The position numbers were made by a program, and so were the translations under genes. From Fervidicola ferrireducens (lineage in GTDB: Bacteria > Bacillota > Thermosediminibacteria > Thermosediminibacterales > Thermosediminibacteraceae), in contig NZ_LOED01000021.1 of NCBI RefSeq assembly GCF_001562425.1, forward strand, positions 1 through 40,037: a stretch of DNA of 40,037 nt. Direction: 5' to 3'. A model generated the notes under the pieces. It had not been told where the DNA came from. It searched no databases and was given only the letters and a program-made list of their open reading frames with translations. This document shows positions 16,395-24,297 of the stretch, in pieces. Numbering within the stretch: position 1 is the first letter of the stretch; each line of letters begins with the position of its first letter.

Positions 16395-17720
16395 TTATTT
16401 TATCACTTTAATACTGATGGCCTCGTTTTTTTGAGCCGCAAGTTCGACATACGACCCTTCTTCCAGTTCCGAAAGCTCCACCCGTTTTCCTCCAATCTCT
16501 ATATAAGTTTCGCCGGTAACTTCAAAGGTTAAGGTATTCTTATCGGTAACTACAAACCAATCATCAACCTCCAAAAGCGGACCTCTCATATATATGGAAG
16601 CACCCTGTTTTACTTCGCCCAAAACCACTATTTTTTCGCCGACATAATCCTCGAGGCGGTCCGTATCTCCCACCAGCACGAACCTATCGTATTCAGTCTC
16701 TAGTTCCAAGTGCCGCCCCTCTATATCGCTTTCCTTTAACACACCGACGTAACCTTTTTCTACTTTATCGTAGGTTAATAGACTTACGGTTTGTTTCCTT
16801 TCCTCTACATCCACCACTATTCCCTTCGCCGTGGTGGTAATCTTCTTGCTTATAACCTGGATGAACACCACCTTGCCTTCTTCATTAAAGATAAGTTCCA
16901 CTTCGTCGCCGGAGCTTATCTTTTCAATGTCGCCGTATTTGCCGTTAATATAAACCGGGATGTCTTCTTCCAAATCATAAGTGGTTGTTCTTCCCTCTTT
17001 GCTTACTGTAATTGTCATGTCATCCCGGTCCACCAAAACGACCACGAAGACGGATTCTTTCTCCCCATCTTCCTTCAGGAGCTCGTCCAGGCTGTTTATT
17101 ATTACCGCCATTTCAGCTCTGCTTATGGCCTTGTTGGGTTGGAAAACGTGTCCAGGATACCCCTTCATCAACCCTAACTCTACCATCACGTAAACGTACC
17201 CAACAGCATCATCAGGTATGGCTTTGGCATCTTTGAAGGAGAGCTTTTCGTTCATGTGCTGCTTTGCCTCGTCTTCTCTTCCAATGGCCCGGACGACATA
17301 TTTTGCAACTTCGTATCTTTTTGCGGGCTCATTGGGGCGAAAGTTTTTAAGTTCCTCCGGCTTTACTATCCCCTTTTCCACCGCCAGGTTCAGGTAATAG
17401 TAAGCATCTTTCCACGGCAATTTTAACTTGGTTATATATTCGGGCAATTTGGCGTTGCGGTCTATTTCTCCTTCCCATCCCATAATCCTTAAGGCCATTA
17501 TTATTGCTTCAAGATGGGTAACTGAATTTCTCGGTTTGAACCAACCTCCCGGGTACCCCTTTATTATGCCCTTGGCATACATCTTTTCAATGGAAAACCG
17601 GGCCCAGTCCCATTCTTTTCCCACATCCTTAAAACCGCGATTTTGTTTGGCTTCCGCCACCGGGGCCGTCAATGATACCACCAACATCATTATAAGTAGC
17701 CCCGCAATGAATCTTTTCAT
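16395..17720 (-). CDS. Exported SLH-domain protein
   Basis: A 441-residue secreted protein. A signal peptide (residues 1-24, ending VAEA) precedes three SLH domains (about 28-215; for example GYPGGWFKPRNSVTHLEA and GYPGHVFQPNKAISRAEMA), then a beta-rich region of about 220 residues distantly like the repeats of the neighbouring SLH protein (VYINGKYGDIEKISSGDEVEL). It is bound non-covalently to the wall through SLH. ATG 17720 follows AGGGGG. It is a separate transcription unit ended by the hairpin at 16341-16369. The two SLH genes look like an old duplication. Confidence 0.85.
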   Translation of the reverse strand: MKRFIAGLLIMMLVVSLTAPVAEAKQNRGFKDVGKEWDWARFSIEKMYAKGIIKGYPGGWFKPRNSVTHLEAIIMALRIMGWEGEIDRNAKLPEYITKLKLPWKDAYYYLNLAVEKGIVKPEELKNFRPNEPAKRYEVAKYVVRAIGREDEAKQHMNEKLSFKDAKAIPDDAVGYVYVMVELGLMKGYPGHVFQPNKAISRAEMAVIINSLDELLKEDGEKESVFVVVLVDRDDMTITVSKEGRTTTYDLEEDIPVYINGKYGDIEKISSGDEVELIFNEEGKVVFIQVISKKITTTAKGIVVDVEERKQTVSLLTYDKVEKGYVGVLKESDIEGRHLELETEYDRFVLVGDTDRLEDYVGEKIVVLGEVKQGASIYMRGPLLEVDDWFVVTDKNTLTFEVTGETYIEIGGKRVELSELEEGSYVELAAQKNEAISIKVIK

Positions 17721-17810
17721 ATTTCAATGCCCCCTTCCCGTGCATTTGTATTTTACTTTCCGTTATATAGATACGTAAAAGGCATTTTCCTTTTCGGGTT
17801 AAATTTATTG

Positions 17811-17850
17811 TGTAACAATAATGTAACAGTATTTTAAAGCAAATGTAACA
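17811..17850 (-). repeat. Three helically phased TGTAACA repeats
   Basis: TGTAACA occurs at 17811-17817, 17822-17828 and 17844-17850 (starts 11 and 22 bases apart), that is GTTACA on the minus strand, reading toward the SLH gene. Direct hexamers with an 11-base period are the pattern bound by OmpR/PhoP-class regulators. The first repeat overlaps the end of the ABC ATPase gene. Confidence 0.35.
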
Positions 17851-18586
17851 TTTTAGCTTTAGATCTTTCCCATGCCTGGATAAATCTTTTAAGTTCATCG
17901 GTTAGGGGGTTTTCTACCAATTCTAGCGGGGTACCTTCCTGCACCACCTTCCCCCCCATGAGTACCATGACTCGATTTGCAAATAGCAAAACCTCCTCCA
18001 GGTCGTGGGTTATAAAAAGTGTGGTGATTCCCGTTGTCTTCAGCGCTTCAAAAAAGTCAGCTATCAGTGACTCCCTTATAAATACATCCAGGTTTGAAAA
18101 AGGTTCATCCAAAAATAACACCTCCGGCTCTAATGCAAAAGCTCTAGCAAGGCTAACCCGTTGAGCTTCGCCGCCCGAAAGGGACCTAGCCCATCTATTG
18201 CTTAGCTTTTCAGCTTTAAACCTTTCCAGCCAGTATTCGGCCTTTTCCATGGCTACACGCTGATTTACACCGCGTATTTTTAATCCCAAAGTTATATTCT
18301 CCAAAACCGTAGCATTGAGAAACAGCGGCTCCTGAAAAACAACAGCCATTTTTCGCCTAATCCTTACCCTGTCTTTACGAGCTACTTTTTCTCCCTTAAA
18401 ATAGATCTCTCCCCGCTGTGGCACCTGAAGGAGAGCCATGACCCTAAGCAGAGTGCTTTTCCCCGCCCCGTTAGGACCTATCACCGCAAAAATTTCTCCC
18501 TTATTCAATCCTATCCTTTTTACGTCCAGCAAGACTCTTTCCCTACTCTTTACATTGATGTCCTTTCCTTCAATTACCGTATTCAT
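17834..18586 (-). CDS. tupC: ABC transporter ATPase, tungstate/molybdate type
   Basis: A 250-residue ATP-binding subunit. Walker A GPNGAGKS is at 37-44, Q-loop FQEP near 85, signature LSGGE at 136-140, Walker B VLFLDEP at 156-162 and H-loop ITHD. It begins inside the end of the permease gene (17-base overlap) with GGAGG 7 bases before ATG 18586, so the two are translated together. The permease is TupB-like, which points to tungstate. Tungsten is used by aldehyde oxidoreductases and formate dehydrogenases in thermophilic anaerobes. Molybdate or another anion remains possible. Confidence 0.85.
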   Translation of the reverse strand: MNTVIEGKDINVKSRERVLLDVKRIGLNKGEIFAVIGPNGAGKSTLLRVMALLQVPQRGEIYFKGEKVARKDRVRIRRKMAVVFQEPLFLNATVLENITLGLKIRGVNQRVAMEKAEYWLERFKAEKLSNRWARSLSGGEAQRVSLARAFALEPEVLFLDEPFSNLDVFIRESLIADFFEALKTTGITTLFITHDLEEVLLFANRVMVLMGGKVVQEGTPLELVENPLTDELKRFIQAWERSKAKMLHLL

Positions 18587-19280
18587 CTTTATGCCTCCGC
18601 TGCTGTAAATAAGTTAATGCCAGGGTGCCCAAGTATGCCATAAGCAGCAAAATAAAACTGAGCGCAAGAGCATCCTCGAAATTGCCCTTGCTGGTCTCAA
18701 GGACTATAGCGGTGGTAAGCACCCTGGTGTACCCGGCAATGTTTCCGCCTACCATCATGGAAGCGCCCACCTCTGAAATAACGGCTCCAAAACCTGCTAT
18801 GACCGCCGCCAATATGGAGTACCTCGCCTCCCTTACCATTAAAAAAAGCATCTGCAAGGGAGTGGCTCCCAGTGCCATTATATGCCATCTCAACTTCTTA
18901 TCTACCTGCTGTAGTGCGGCGGTAACCAATGCCATTATCACGGGCGTGGCTATCACTGTCTGCGCGATGACAATTGCAGTCGGCGTATATATGAGGCGTA
19001 GGCGCCCTAAGGGGCCGCTGCGCCACAGCAAAAGGCACACCCAGAGCCCTACCACGGTAGGAGGAAGTCCCATCCCGAGATTGGCAAGACTGATTAAAAT
19101 TTTTTTTCCCGGAAAATCCTTCAGTGCTATGAAAAACGCAACCGGCAATGAAATAGCAAGACTTATTAGTGTCGCAATTCCCGACACTTTCAAAGTAAAA
19201 AGGGTTATCCGGTATATATCCGCATCCAGCGTAACGAGCATCAGTACCGCTTTTTTCACACCCTCAACGATTGTATCCAT
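18570..19280 (-). CDS. tupB: ABC transporter permease, TupB-like (tungstate)
   Basis: A 236-residue permease with about six membrane helices. The cytoplasmic EAA loop (MALGATPLQMLFLMVREARY) and the sequence GFGAVISEVGASMMVGGNI are characteristic of TupB/ModB-class permeases, and NLGMGLPPTVVGLWV is typical of TupB. ATG 19280 is chosen, with GAGGCGG a few bases upstream; a TTG directly before it is the alternative. No periplasmic binding protein (TupA) gene is present on either side: the upstream neighbour is a divergent glycosyltransferase. The system must use a binding protein encoded elsewhere, or this is an incomplete operon. Confidence 0.85.
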   Translation of the reverse strand: MDTIVEGVKKAVLMLVTLDADIYRITLFTLKVSGIATLISLAISLPVAFFIALKDFPGKKILISLANLGMGLPPTVVGLWVCLLLWRSGPLGRLRLIYTPTAIVIAQTVIATPVIMALVTAALQQVDKKLRWHIMALGATPLQMLFLMVREARYSILAAVIAGFGAVISEVGASMMVGGNIAGYTRVLTTAIVLETSKGNFEDALALSFILLLMAYLGTLALTYLQQRRHKDEYGN

Positions 19281-19573
19281 CAAAACCGCCTCGCTTTTTC
19301 TGCGTTGTGCTTATTTTTACATAATGCTTTTCTATAATAATTCTATAAAAAATATGGGATATCCTTTTTTCGAAACCAAAAAAACGGAAAAAACGCATAA
19401 ATTTGAGGGTATGCTATCATAAAAAAGCATTTGCTTTTGTTTTCGGCTCAAAAGTGTAAAAGTTACGGGGTTTTTGTTCTGTAATTCACTTCCTTTTAAG
19501 TCTTTTAAAGTATATAATGTATTTTGGTGTTTCTTCGAGAAAATCAATCTGCGACTATAACAGGGGGGATAAA

Positions 19574-20989
19574 ATGGGACTCCCAGAAAAAATATACCTC
19601 TTTACAGTGGGGCTGTATATTTTCTTCTTTTTTCTTTTCCTGCGCTATTTTCTTTGGGAAAACTATGCAAGAAAGCATTACTGGTGCAAAAGGCGGACCA
19701 TAACGCTGTTCGAATTGAAAAAATTAGCAAGGGAAAAGAAAAAAAAGCTTCCAATGTTTTCTATCCTTGTACCCGCGCGGGAAGAGGCAGAAGTAATCGG
19801 TCAAACGATTGAACATTTATCCAAGTTAAATTACCCACCCAATTTACTTGAGATAATAATTATAACCGATGAAAAGGAACTGCAAAAGGGCGCTTCCGTA
19901 ACGACCCAGCAGGTGGTGGAGGCAAAAATTCAGGAATTTAAAAAAAGAAAAAACGTCCCCGTTTTAAAACATGTAATCGTGCCTTACGATTTTGACGGTT
20001 ATTACGGTGGAACTTTGACCGGAAAAGTCGTTCCTTCTACCAAAGGAAGGGCGTTGAATTACGGACTCGCCTTCATAGACAAAAATTCCGATATCTGCGG
20101 ATTTTATGACGCCGAAAGTCATCCAGAACTAGACGTATTGCTTTACATAGCTTACCGGTGGCTGATTTCCGACAAGAAGAACCTCATATGGCAGGGGCCG
20201 GTTTTCCAAGTTAGAAATTTCTTTTTCCTGAGCCCTATTACAAAAATCGCATCCCTTTACCAGGCTTTGGCCCATGAATGGTATTTACCGGTGCTCATGA
20301 GACAACTTCCCTTTGTAGGCGGAACGAACCTTTTCATAGAGTCGAGGCTTCTACGCGAAATAGGAGGATTTGATTATAACGCTCTTACGGAAGACCTGGA
20401 AATAGGCGTGAGGGCCTTTTTAGAAAGGGATGCTTGGCCGGAGTATTTTCCGTACGTCAGCACCGAACAGACGCCTCAAACCTATAAAGCCTTTTTCCGC
20501 CAGCGTTTGAGGTGGGCTTCCGGCCATATTCAGGTTGTCGAGAAATTTAAAAACACTTTCACCTACGATCTTCATAAAAAGAACCGCATTCTAAAAACCC
20601 TGCTTTTAAAGGGAGAAATAGAGTGGATTTTGTACCAGCTTGCGGTGCTGGTACCGCCGGCAATATTTTTGCTGAGTTTGAAAGGATGGGTCAAACCTGT
20701 TGCAATTCCCGGATACATAAATTACCTGCTGAAATCCTTTGTGTTCATTTACGTGGGATTCACATATTACATCTATTTCCGCTACTTGCGGTACATGAAA
20801 GACAGGGGGCCGTTAAGAAAGCTGCTGGCCATAGTGGAACTTCTCGCACTGCCGCTTGCCGCCTTTTTGCTGCCGCTACCCTACTCTTACGCTTTGGTAT
20901 TGCGTGCACTCAACCGCCAGCCGAAGACATGGTGCAAAACCCCGCGCACGCGTGAAATACCCGACGTCACCCTTACAATGTATAAATAA
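19574..20989 (+). CDS. Membrane-bound family 2 glycosyltransferase
   Basis: A 471-residue processive-type GT2 enzyme. An N-terminal membrane helix (LFTVGLYIFFFFLFLRYF) precedes the cytoplasmic catalytic domain: LVPAREEAEVIGQTI, the acidic FYDAESHPELD, GGTNLFIESRLLREIGGFD, the TEDLEIG catalytic acidic group and RQRLRW, the QxxRW-type acceptor motif. Three to four C-terminal membrane helices follow. It is similar in layout to polysaccharide or N-acetylglucosamine synthases. ATG 19574 follows GGGGGGAT. It is monocistronic, with a terminator directly after, and divergent from the tungstate genes. Sugar and product are unknown. Confidence 0.88.
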   Translation: MGLPEKIYLFTVGLYIFFFFLFLRYFLWENYARKHYWCKRRTITLFELKKLAREKKKKLPMFSILVPAREEAEVIGQTIEHLSKLNYPPNLLEIIIITDEKELQKGASVTTQQVVEAKIQEFKKRKNVPVLKHVIVPYDFDGYYGGTLTGKVVPSTKGRALNYGLAFIDKNSDICGFYDAESHPELDVLLYIAYRWLISDKKNLIWQGPVFQVRNFFFLSPITKIASLYQALAHEWYLPVLMRQLPFVGGTNLFIESRLLREIGGFDYNALTEDLEIGVRAFLERDAWPEYFPYVSTEQTPQTYKAFFRQRLRWASGHIQVVEKFKNTFTYDLHKKNRILKTLLLKGEIEWILYQLAVLVPPAIFLLSLKGWVKPVAIPGYINYLLKSFVFIYVGFTYYIYFRYLRYMKDRGPLRKLLAIVELLALPLAAFLLPLPYSYALVLRALNRQPKTWCKTPRTREIPDVTLTMYK

Positions 20990-21010
20990 ATGTATAAATA
21001 AAGGCTAAGG

Positions 21011-21052
21011 AAAAACCACCTGCGCAATCAAAAAAGCAGGTGGTTTTTAGTT
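21011..21052 (+). terminator. Intrinsic terminator after the glycosyltransferase
   Basis: ACCACCTGC / GCAGGTGGT stem flanked by AAAAA and TTTTTAGTTT, so it can work in both directions; the decayed deacetylase ends just beyond it on the other strand. Confidence 0.9.
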
Positions 21053-21061
21053 TAAAGAGCC

Positions 21062-21968
21062 TCAATCAAATCCCCTTCTTCTCAGTTCATCAATTATTCT
21101 CTGCAGTACATTTGGAGTATCGGAAGCGGCATTGTGCATTAGTATAATCGCGCCATTTACAACATTTGACACCACCCTGTTTACTATAGCATCTGGACCC
21201 GGATTTTGCCAATCCAGAGAATCTACAGTCCACATTATCGTCCGATAACCTAAGCCTGCAGCGACATTTAAGAGGGTCTGATTGTATTCACCGAAAGGTG
21301 GTCGAAATAGATTAGTTTTTATGCCAATTACTCTCTCAATCGCCTTTTCCGCTTCGCCTAAGGATTTCAAGAATTCTCTGGTTTGATTGTCACCGTAGGT
21401 CGAATCGAAAGTAAAGGCGACCATTCTTTTGGTGCTGTTTTCCCTGAATACTGGTGTTGTAAGTCCCGCCGTCGGAACCAAAATCTGCTGTCCCATCCTT
21501 AAGTTGTTCGGATCTATACCCGGATTAGCACCAACTAGAGCCCCAACTGTGGTCCCGTACCTTCTTGCAATCGAATACAAAGTACTCCTCCCCTAATAGT
21601 GTAACGGAAGAAACCAGAAGGAACGTCAGGCAGCTTAGCCTCCGGCGGCAGCAGTAATCACTGCCTATGGAAAATCTGATTCGGATTCTCGATGTCGTTC
21701 AACCTCACAATTTGCTCCACCGTTACCCCGGTACGCTGAGCAATCGAATACAGCGTATCGCTGGGCTATACCACATATGTTTTAACCCCCGCTGGAGGAG
21801 GTTCAGGTTCTGTTCCTTCTACCTCAATTAATAATTTTTGTCCTGGTACTATGAGATTTGGGTTCGTAAGATTATTCATTTCAATAATTGATTGCGGTGT
21901 CACTCATAACGCCTTGCAATTCCGCAAATTGTACCCCTCGGTTGAACCGTGTACTCGATGATGGGCAT
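21062..21968 (-). pseudogene. Decayed LysM / polysaccharide deacetylase gene
   Basis: ATG 21968 follows AGGAGGG and opens a LysM domain (EYTVQPRGTICGIARRY). The frame then shifts near 21905. The second LysM (KTYVV, then SDTLYSIAQRTG) contains a TAG at about 21770 and a TGA near 21655. A third LysM (RYTIR) shifts frame again near 21590 before LYSIARRYGTTVGA. The C-terminal NodB deacetylase domain is in frame but lacks about 45-50 residues between TREFL and AEKAIERV, including the HxxxH zinc ligands; FRPPFGEYN and MWTVDSLDW remain. The product was probably a spore or cell-wall peptidoglycan/chitin deacetylase. At least four independent lesions show it is dead. Confidence 0.85.
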
Positions 21969-22234
21969 TTCCCAGCCCTCCTAAATTTTATAAGTTAACT
22001 TCATCCTATAAGCAGCATACGTTAAACCGCTCAAAGATGTGTTTATAATCCGCAAATTATCTTCCCTGTCTGATATGCCTCCGATAGGACTCCAACAATA
22101 TTTTCATTGCCGTTTAAGCTTCGACATATCGGCAAGCAGGCAGAAAATAAATAAAGAGGGTATGTGCCGCAAAGTCCGGCACTTCCCTCTTTATATCCTA
22201 GCAATGCAATTATCGGGAAGTATTTTATTTTAAC
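21969..22234. other. Spacer between two decayed genes
   Basis: No credible gene is seen on either strand. It contains the hairpin at 22153-22192 and AT-rich sequence just upstream of the decayed LysM gene. Short open frames overlap on both strands without ribosome sites. Confidence 0.4.
22153..22192 (+). terminator. Long hairpin, possible terminator
   Basis: AAAGAGGG...GTGCCG / CGGCAC..CCCTCTTT forms a two-part stem with small internal loops, followed by TTTATAT. No intact plus-strand gene lies upstream of it; it may be left over from lost DNA. Confidence 0.4.
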
Positions 22235-22395
22235 CGCCTCCACGCAAGCCGCTTTTGAAAGCGGGAGTAGTCGTAAAGATAATTTCGGAAAGGCTCGGAC
22301 ACAGCAGCGTAAGGATAACCTATGATTTATACTCACACCTTATGCCCGGTATGCAGAGGACAGCCGTCGAGAAACTGGAACAGCTGCTCAAATAA
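22235..22395 (+). pseudogene. 3' remnant of a tyrosine recombinase (phage-type integrase)
   Basis: The translated end is a textbook integrase C-terminus: LLKAGV, then ISERLGHSSVRITYDLYSH with the conserved LGHSS and the nucleophile Tyr in DLYSHL, ending GMQRTAVEKLEQLLK and TAA at 22393-22395. Just upstream RLHAS resembles a damaged RHTHAS box (the Arg and His of the active site) in a different frame, so a small deletion or frameshift separates them. Nothing further upstream is recognisable. The 3' end points at the tRNA-Thr gene about 95 bases away, the usual position for an element integrated into a tRNA gene. Confidence 0.85.
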
Positions 22396-22421
22396 TCCCG
22401 GATTCCCGGGTTTTTTTATTT
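22396..22421 (+). terminator. Terminator of the integrase remnant
   Basis: CCCGG / CCGGG stem with a short loop followed by TTTTTTTATTTT, immediately after the stop codon. Confidence 0.75.
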
Positions 22422-22448
22422 TGGGCGTGAAACTGGGCGGAAACTAAT

Positions 22449-22480
22449 CAAAAAAGCTTCCTGGAAAAATCCCGGAAGCC
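22449..22480 (-). terminator. Terminator of tRNA-Thr
   Basis: GGCTTCCGGGA / TCCAGGAAGC stem on the minus strand followed by TTTTTTGATT, about 10 bases past the tRNA 3' end. Confidence 0.8.
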
Positions 22481-22490
22481 TTATGTTCAC

Positions 22491-22565
22491 TGGAGCTGAT
22501 GGTGGGATTCGAACCCACGACCTGCGCATTACGAGTGCGCTGCTCTGCCACTGAGCTACATCAGC
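22491..22565 (-). tRNA. tRNA-Thr (anticodon CGT)
   Basis: Complete cloverleaf read on the minus strand: acceptor GCTGATG / CATCAGC, D arm GCTC...GAGC, anticodon stem GCGCA / TGCGC with loop CTCGTAA (anticodon CGT, reading ACG), TpsiC arm GTGGG-TTCGAAT-CCCAC and an encoded CCA. The gene stands alone with its own promoter and terminator, and its 3' end faces a decayed integrase. Confidence 0.97.
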
Positions 22566-22576
22566 CCACGCAATAT

Positions 22577-22605
22577 ATTTTACATCCTTTGCGATATCTA
22601 GTCAA
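22577..22605 (-). promoter_or_regulatory. Promoter of tRNA-Thr
   Basis: Minus strand -35 TTGACT (22600-22605), 17-base spacer, -10 TAAAAT (22577-22582), leaving about 11 bases to the mature tRNA 5' end. Confidence 0.8.
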
Positions 22606-22695
22606 TAATTTATTTCATACTAATAAAATCCAGTATACTTCCGCATATATTTATAGTATAATAGTTATTCAAAAATAGCTATAAAAAATTTTTTT

Positions 22696-22855
22696 TTGAC
22701 AAGAAGGAAGTATGAGTAATTTGTCGAATTTAATAATAAAAAGTTTTTGCTCATCTTTGATGAGGAGGTGGTTAACTCAGCAAGTTCTTGCTGTTAACAA
22801 AATAATAATTCCTTAAAATCCAAACCTGTGAAAAATAGTAAAGAGGAGGATTCGG
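22696..22855 (+). promoter_or_regulatory. Leader of the permease gene with a hairpin
   Basis: A TTGACA at 22696-22701 may be the -35 element, though no good -10 follows at 17 bases. At 22771-22798 GTTAAC..AGCAAG pairs with CTTGCTGTTAAC, a 12-pair hairpin with a 2-base bulge and no T-run, preceded by a GAGGAGGTG. It could be an operator or an RNA control element; the ligand is unknown. Confidence 0.35.
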
Positions 22856-24244
22856 ATGACGTTAGCTCATTGGATTTACGCCTTGGGCACATTAGCGGTA
22901 GTTATCACAATGATTTTTAGGCGAAACGTCTTAATCCCGTGCATAATTTCGACATTCTTGATTGGACTGTTATTTACGGGTTCTTTTGTTGAAGCAGTAG
23001 TTGTGGTTTTCAAGGCAAACCTAACGGCCCTCTTCGAACTCGGAAGCATATTCCTCATAATCGCTTTAATGATGGCGATGTTAAAGTCGCTGAGCGTAAC
23101 CGGAGCCGACGAGCTTTTGGTATCACCTTTGAAAAAAATGATGGTATCTCCTTTCGTAAGTTACGTTGTGCTGATTTTGTCAACTTATGTAATATCACTT
23201 TTCTTCTGGCCTACACCGGCGGTTCCATTGATAGGTACTCTTCTGGTGCCGGCGGCTATAGAAGCCGGTCTTCCCCCAATGGTTGCCGCAATGGCTCTGG
23301 CTCTTGCAGGACAGGGAATGGCTCTGTCGGGAGACTTCATTATTCAGGGTGCTCCGGGCCTTTCGGCAAAAGCTGCTGGAATACCCGTTTCAATGGTTAC
23401 GAGCGACGGTGCAATTCTTTCATTGATTACCGGTATAACCGCAATCATTATAGGTTATATAATGGTGAGAAAAGACATTGAGTCGTTCAGAGTAAAAGGC
23501 GCTAAGCAATCTTCGTCCGCCGAGCCGAATCCAGCTGTCCAAGTTCATACAGGTGAAAAGAAAGGCCAAAACTATGCCGCCCTTTTGGTCGCACTTTTAG
23601 TTGTATCCATGGCTGCGGTAGTTTTTGCCATGTTCCGCTTCAACATTAGAGGTGGAGATGCTTCAGCCCTTTTAGGCGGAACCGCCGTGTTGATAATGAC
23701 CGTTGCCACACTGCTTGTAGAAGGTATTGGAGGCTTTGATAAGATAGCGGACCACCTGACCGACGGGCTTGTATTCGCCTTCAAAGTAATGGGCCAGATA
23801 CTTCCCATTGCAGGATTCTTCTTCCTCGGGAATCCGGAAGCAGTTGTAAAAATTTTAGGTGAAGGGGCTCCGGGATATCTATTCGATATTGGAAAGATAT
23901 TGGCCAGCTATATACCAGCCAAAGGATTCCTGGCCGCTTTCGGTATGCTGATACTGGGAATAATCACCGGACTTGACGGGTCCGGCTTTTCGGGGTTGCC
24001 AATGACCGGAACGCTAGCGGGGGCCATGGCTGCCGGCAATCAATCGGTGGCATCCGCACTGGCGGCCGTAGGCCAGATGGGTGCAATATGGTCCGGCGGC
24101 GGTACAATCATTGCATGGAGCTCGCTGGTAGCCGTAGCTGGAATAGTCGGAGTACCTGTACTGGATTTGGCGCGGAAAAATTTCATTCCCGTAGTCATCG
24201 GCATGACGGTGTCGACTATAGCAGCCGTTCTGTTCCTGATGTAA
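22856..24244 (+). CDS. Ion-transporter-superfamily permease (GntP/DcuC-like)
   Basis: A 462-residue integral membrane protein with about 11-12 hydrophobic segments and two similar halves separated by a hydrophilic stretch around residues 205-235. Patterns such as FWPTPAVPLIGTLLVPAAIEAGLPPMVAA, LSGDFIIQGAPG in the first half and LGIITGLDGSGFSGLPMTG, WSGGGTIIAWS in the second fit re-entrant hairpins of the IT superfamily (DcuC, GntP and related anion carriers). It is likely to carry a carboxylate, but the substrate cannot be read. ATG 22856 follows GAGGAGGATTCGG. Single gene with a terminator behind it. Confidence 0.75.
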   Translation: MTLAHWIYALGTLAVVITMIFRRNVLIPCIISTFLIGLLFTGSFVEAVVVVFKANLTALFELGSIFLIIALMMAMLKSLSVTGADELLVSPLKKMMVSPFVSYVVLILSTYVISLFFWPTPAVPLIGTLLVPAAIEAGLPPMVAAMALALAGQGMALSGDFIIQGAPGLSAKAAGIPVSMVTSDGAILSLITGITAIIIGYIMVRKDIESFRVKGAKQSSSAEPNPAVQVHTGEKKGQNYAALLVALLVVSMAAVVFAMFRFNIRGGDASALLGGTAVLIMTVATLLVEGIGGFDKIADHLTDGLVFAFKVMGQILPIAGFFFLGNPEAVVKILGEGAPGYLFDIGKILASYIPAKGFLAAFGMLILGIITGLDGSGFSGLPMTGTLAGAMAAGNQSVASALAAVGQMGAIWSGGGTIIAWSSLVAVAGIVGVPVLDLARKNFIPVVIGMTVSTIAAVLFLM

Positions 24245-24258
24245 CAATCTAAAAATAT

Positions 24259-24292
24259 TAGCGGGGTTTTATCCCCGCTTTTTATTTTTTTT
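24259..24292 (+). terminator. Terminator after the permease gene
   Basis: GCGGGG / CCCCGC hairpin followed by TTTTTATTTTTTTT. The convergent amj gene ends directly beyond; on that strand the T-run is weaker (TAATATTTTT). Confidence 0.88.
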
Positions 24293-24297
24293 ATAAT

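Noticed and set aside
22039-22336. Overlapping 64- and 97-residue open frames on both strands
   Set aside because: No ribosome sites; they cross a hairpin and the integrase remnant, whose reading is far better supported.
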